Source of the DNA: Phycisphaerales bacterium
GTDB taxonomy: Bacteria; Planctomycetota; Phycisphaerae; Phycisphaerales; UBA1924
Direction of reading: 5' to 3'
DNA: 45,234 nucleotides
NCBI GenBank assembly: GCA_022843045.1
Contig: JALHOJ010000027.1
Span: 1 to 45,234, forward strand
A program made the position numbers and the translations under genes. The notes below the pieces were generated by a model that worked only from the letters and a program-made list of their open reading frames with translations, made no database searches and was not told the origin of the DNA. Each line of letters opens with the position of its first letter. Position 1 is the first letter of the stretch. Shown one piece after another: positions 43,421 to 45,234 of the stretch.

Positions 43421-43808
43421 GGTCGCCCGTGGTTATCGGTCTCTGTGCCTGACGGGACGTTTGCGCCTCCGCGTCCCACCTCGCCTGAGCTTCCTCCAAG
43501 CGCCCCACGCGATCCGCGATGATCAGGAACATGTCCTTGAGCGAGAGGGATTGGATCGCGTGCTGCCGGAGGAGCACCTCATCGCGCGGGCCGTTGCCGG
43601 TGATCAACCAGGAGACAGAAACACCGGATGCCTCCGCGAGTCGAGCCACGAAGTCGACAGAAGGCACGCTGCGGCCGTTGACGTATCGACGCGCGGTCTC
43701 TGCATTGCACTCGGTGAGAGCACCCAGTTCCGCGAATGTCATTCCGGTGACCAACCCTGCAATGCGGGAGTGAATGCCTTCAACCGCCTTGGAGCTCTTT
43801 CGTCGCAT
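43191..43808 (-). CDS. HTH (XRE/Cro-type) regulator overlapping the ECF sigma gene
   Basis: From ATG 43808 (43838 also possible) the product starts MRRKSSKAVEGIHSRI and has a Cro/C1-type HTH at about 20-65: MTFAELGALTECNAETARRYVNG, then SVPSVDFVARLAEASGVSVSWLITGNGP, a typical ending for this domain. A short helix follows (LSLKDMFLIIADRVGRLEEAQARWDAEAQ). The last ~75 codons (43191-43420) lie in another frame of the sigma gene and read as Gly/Arg/Pro-rich sequence with no fold. So the real protein may end near 43430 and the rest be frameshifted, or the overlap may be genuine. It likely regulates the sigma-kinase module. Confidence 0.72.
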   Translation of the reverse strand: MRRKSSKAVEGIHSRIAGLVTGMTFAELGALTECNAETARRYVNGRSVPSVDFVARLAEASGVSVSWLITGNGPRDEVLLRQHAIQSLSLKDMFLIIADRVGRLEEAQARWDAEAQTSRQAQRPITTGDHAESHASGIGSGLRFADGAVAQCTIRRRGPRGKVKTDAARGASARREVVQGVETNSAAAPGFPSGQPDPRSHRLGA

Positions 43809-43999
43809 GCAAGCACGTCCGTTCGTACCCCATGGCATTCAACGAAAGCAGCCGCGCAGAGTGCTCACGAATCTCGATGATTCCTTTCGCCAATCGGCAG
43901 CGGCGCGAAAGTGAATGGCTGAGCAAGAAAAAACCACGCCAACTAGGGGTGGGACGGCCCCCCACTTCCCTGGTGTTCCGGATCTGGTCAGAAACACAA

Positions 44000-44022
44000 G
44001 ATCGGCGCTTGTGACGCCGATC
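44000..44022 (-). terminator. Terminator hairpin after orphan dockerin ORF
   Basis: GATCGGCG and CGCCGATC pair perfectly around a 7-base loop, extended by CAC/GTG after a small bulge. On the minus strand the stem is followed by TTGTGTTTCTG. It lies 30 bp past the stop at 44053. Confidence 0.65.
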
Positions 44023-44052
44023 CGTGTGAGAAGAGTCTTGCCAAACAGAACT

Positions 44053-44436
44053 TCACTGACCGCACGGGGTGCACGGCCCCTCGCTGAAGACGAGGAGGAA
44101 GCTGTCGATGTCGCAGGGGTCAAAGAGCGCGCCGTCGTTGTTGAAGTCGATGTCGCTGCATGTCGCTTCTTCAGGGATGCAGGGGCCTTCGCTGAAGACG
44201 CTGAGGAATGCGTCGATATCGGTGGGGTCGAAGAGGGAGGTGTCGTTGTTGAAGTCGATGCTGTCGCAGCAATCGGCACGAACGGTGAGGGGAGCCGCGG
44301 TGCTGTGGGATTGTGCTCTTGACTCAACCGCATGGTGCCATCGCTGTGCATCGCCAGTCTTTCCTCCCATGCAAGACAGAGTCGCCGGAGGCTCTTTAGG
44401 CACGGACGTGAAAGCGTGGTGGGGAGCGCACGACAA
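44053..44436 (-). CDS. Orphan GC-type dockerin ORF, possibly a frameshifted remnant
   Basis: 127 codons, of which the last ~75 are two perfect GC-dockerin units (IDFNNDTSLFDPTDIDAFL, IDFNNDGALFDPCDIDSFL) ending EGPCTPCGQ. The head has no signal peptide and no recognisable domain. The best ribosome site in the area (GGAGGAAAG, followed by ATG 44351) starts a different frame (MHSDGTMRLSQEH...), so a frameshift between head and dockerin, or loss of most of a larger gene, is likely. A terminator follows. The tail-fibre gene upstream has its own terminator, so this is not its 3' end. Confidence 0.5.
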   Translation of the reverse strand: MSCAPHHAFTSVPKEPPATLSCMGGKTGDAQRWHHAVESRAQSHSTAAPLTVRADCCDSIDFNNDTSLFDPTDIDAFLSVFSEGPCIPEEATCSDIDFNNDGALFDPCDIDSFLLVFSEGPCTPCGQ

Positions 44437-44471
44437 GTTGCGGGATTGCGGCAGTTCGCGGAAGACGAGAA

Positions 44472-44493
44472 GGCCCGCGAGAGTGCGCGGGCC
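44472..44493 (-). terminator. Terminator of the S74 protein gene
   Basis: GGCCCGCG and CGCGGGCC form an 8-bp GC stem with a 6-base loop, followed on the minus strand by TTCTCGTCTT. It lies 30 bp past the stop at 44523. Confidence 0.65.
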
Positions 44494-44522
44494 GCGTGCG
44501 TTGATGCTGCGATGTTGAGGAG

Positions 44523-45234
44523 TCAGTTGCGGTTCGCGGTGGTCAAGCCCTTCTCCGATTCCAGTTCCTTGACCCGGGCCTTCAGAGCGTCGATCTCCGC
44601 TTTGAGTTCTTGGATTGCGCCGATGGTGATCACCGACATCTGGCCGTAGGCGACGGCGAGGTTGCCCTTGGTTTCGTCGCCCATCACGAACTCCGGGATC
44701 ACTTCCTGGACCTCCTGGGCGATGAATCCCAGATGCCGCGGCGTGCCGGGCGCGTCCTTGATCATGGCGTAGGTCACCGGGCGAAGGCGCATGGCGGCTT
44801 CGAGGTTGCCCAGCGCGGGCTCGATGTCCTTCTTGAGGCGACGATCGGAGAACGTGCCCCAGACGCCGGTGCTGTTGAGGCGGGCCGCGGTGCCGCCTTG
44901 CACGGCGTTGGTGATGTCGAGGAAGCCGTCATTGCTGATCCGAATGCCGCCGGTGCCGCCGGTGGTGTTGGTGATGCGGACCATCCAGTTGTTGGCGGCG
45001 GCGATGCTGGCGGCGGTGACATGCAACGGCGAACTGGGCGCGGCTTCGCCGATGCCGACGCGGGCGTTGGTCGGGTCGACCACCAGCGTGCCACCGTCGA
45101 CGTTGAGGTTCGTGGTGAGCGCCCAGTTCCCGCCGCTGGGCATGCGGGCGTCGGCGAGGTTGCCGGCGGTGATGTCTCCGGCCTCCAGGTTGGTGAGCGC
45201 GGCGCCGTTGCCCGCGATGGAGACGGCGCTGACC
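44523..45234 (-). CDS. Tail-fibre-like protein with S74 self-cleaving chaperone domain (N-terminus outside window)
   Basis: The frame stays open to the right edge, so only the C-terminal ~236 residues are seen. The first visible part has short repeats (NGAALTNLEAGDITAGNLADARM, LTTNLNVDGGTLVVDPTNAR), typical of trimeric fibre stalks. Then comes the peptidase S74 domain: FSDRRLKKDIEP with the catalytic Ser and the conserved RLK, LRPVTYAM, LGFIAQEVQEVIPEFV and LAVAYGQMSVITIGAIQELK. It ends in a coiled coil (EIDALKARVKELESEK). S74 domains help trimer folding and then cleave themselves off. In planctomycetes such proteins are large exported surface proteins rather than phage tails; no phage genes are nearby. 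Confidence 0.88.
   Translation of the reverse strand, partial: VSAVSIAGNGAALTNLEAGDITAGNLADARMPSGGNWALTTNLNVDGGTLVVDPTNARVGIGEAAPSSPLHVTAASIAAANNWMVRITNTTGGTGGIRISNDGFLDITNAVQGGTAARLNSTGVWGTFSDRRLKKDIEPALGNLEAAMRLRPVTYAMIKDAPGTPRHLGFIAQEVQEVIPEFVMGDETKGNLAVAYGQMSVITIGAIQELKAEIDALKARVKELESEKGLTTANRN

Noticed and set aside
44523..45234. Prophage tail-fibre gene
   Set aside because: The S74 domain alone is not evidence of a phage: no other phage genes are in view, and such proteins occur as planctomycete surface proteins.

Overview
This 45 kb, GC-rich window looks like the chromosome of a planctomycete of the class Phycisphaerae. The main reason is a recurring C-terminal double dockerin-like module (core 'IDFNND..FDP.DIDAFL', ending 'EGPC..CG'), which I know as the GC-type dockerin of Phycisphaerales. 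Other planctomycete traits are a short ECF sigma factor joined to a Ser/Thr kinase with a beta-propeller, CHAT/TPR proteins, arylsulfatase, and many exported beta-helix proteins. I saw no rRNA, tRNA, CRISPR array or intact insertion sequence.

Layout. 1-3.6 kb: a tandem universal stress protein (cut by the left edge) diverges from a P2-type cation ATPase. 3.6-10.8 kb: an envelope/lipid block (patatin-like lipoprotein, arylsulfatase, DUF2950 remnant, OprB-type porin, SYLF lipoprotein). It is bracketed by two direct copies of a ~120 bp non-coding repeat and a transposase remnant, so it may be an acquired island. 10.8-18.6 kb, minus strand: a heavy-metal RND efflux operon (His-rich membrane protein, CzcC/TolC-like, CzcB-like, CzcA-like, His-rich lipoprotein). 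19.0-25.5 kb, minus strand: three exported GC-dockerin proteins in a row, two of them paralogous parallel beta-helices and one with HAF-like repeats. 25.7-26.9 kb: an unrecognised protein with a possible HTH, diverging from them across a perfect inverted repeat.

27.2-34.2 kb, minus strand: the most interesting locus. A sigma-70-family factor, a small unrecognised protein, a TPR-CHAT (caspase-like) protease and an exported subtilisin with a dockerin-like tail follow one another with a 0-nt and a 4-nt junction; an exported RTX-like repeat protein comes next. 34.7-35.9 kb: another exported GC-dockerin protein. 36.2-36.4 kb: a dead IS5-type transposase. 36.5-39.0 kb: a secreted DPP-IV/S9 peptidase. 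39.6-43.8 kb, minus strand: an HTH protein, an ECF sigma factor and a kinase-propeller, all overlapping. 44.0-45.2 kb: an orphan GC-dockerin ORF and the 3' part of an S74 tail-fibre-type protein cut by the right edge.

The common theme is regulated interaction with the outside: metal export, porin and envelope enzymes, surface proteins sharing one C-terminal module, and two sigma-factor-led protease/kinase signalling modules. Function calls rest on reading motifs by eye; no database search was possible.
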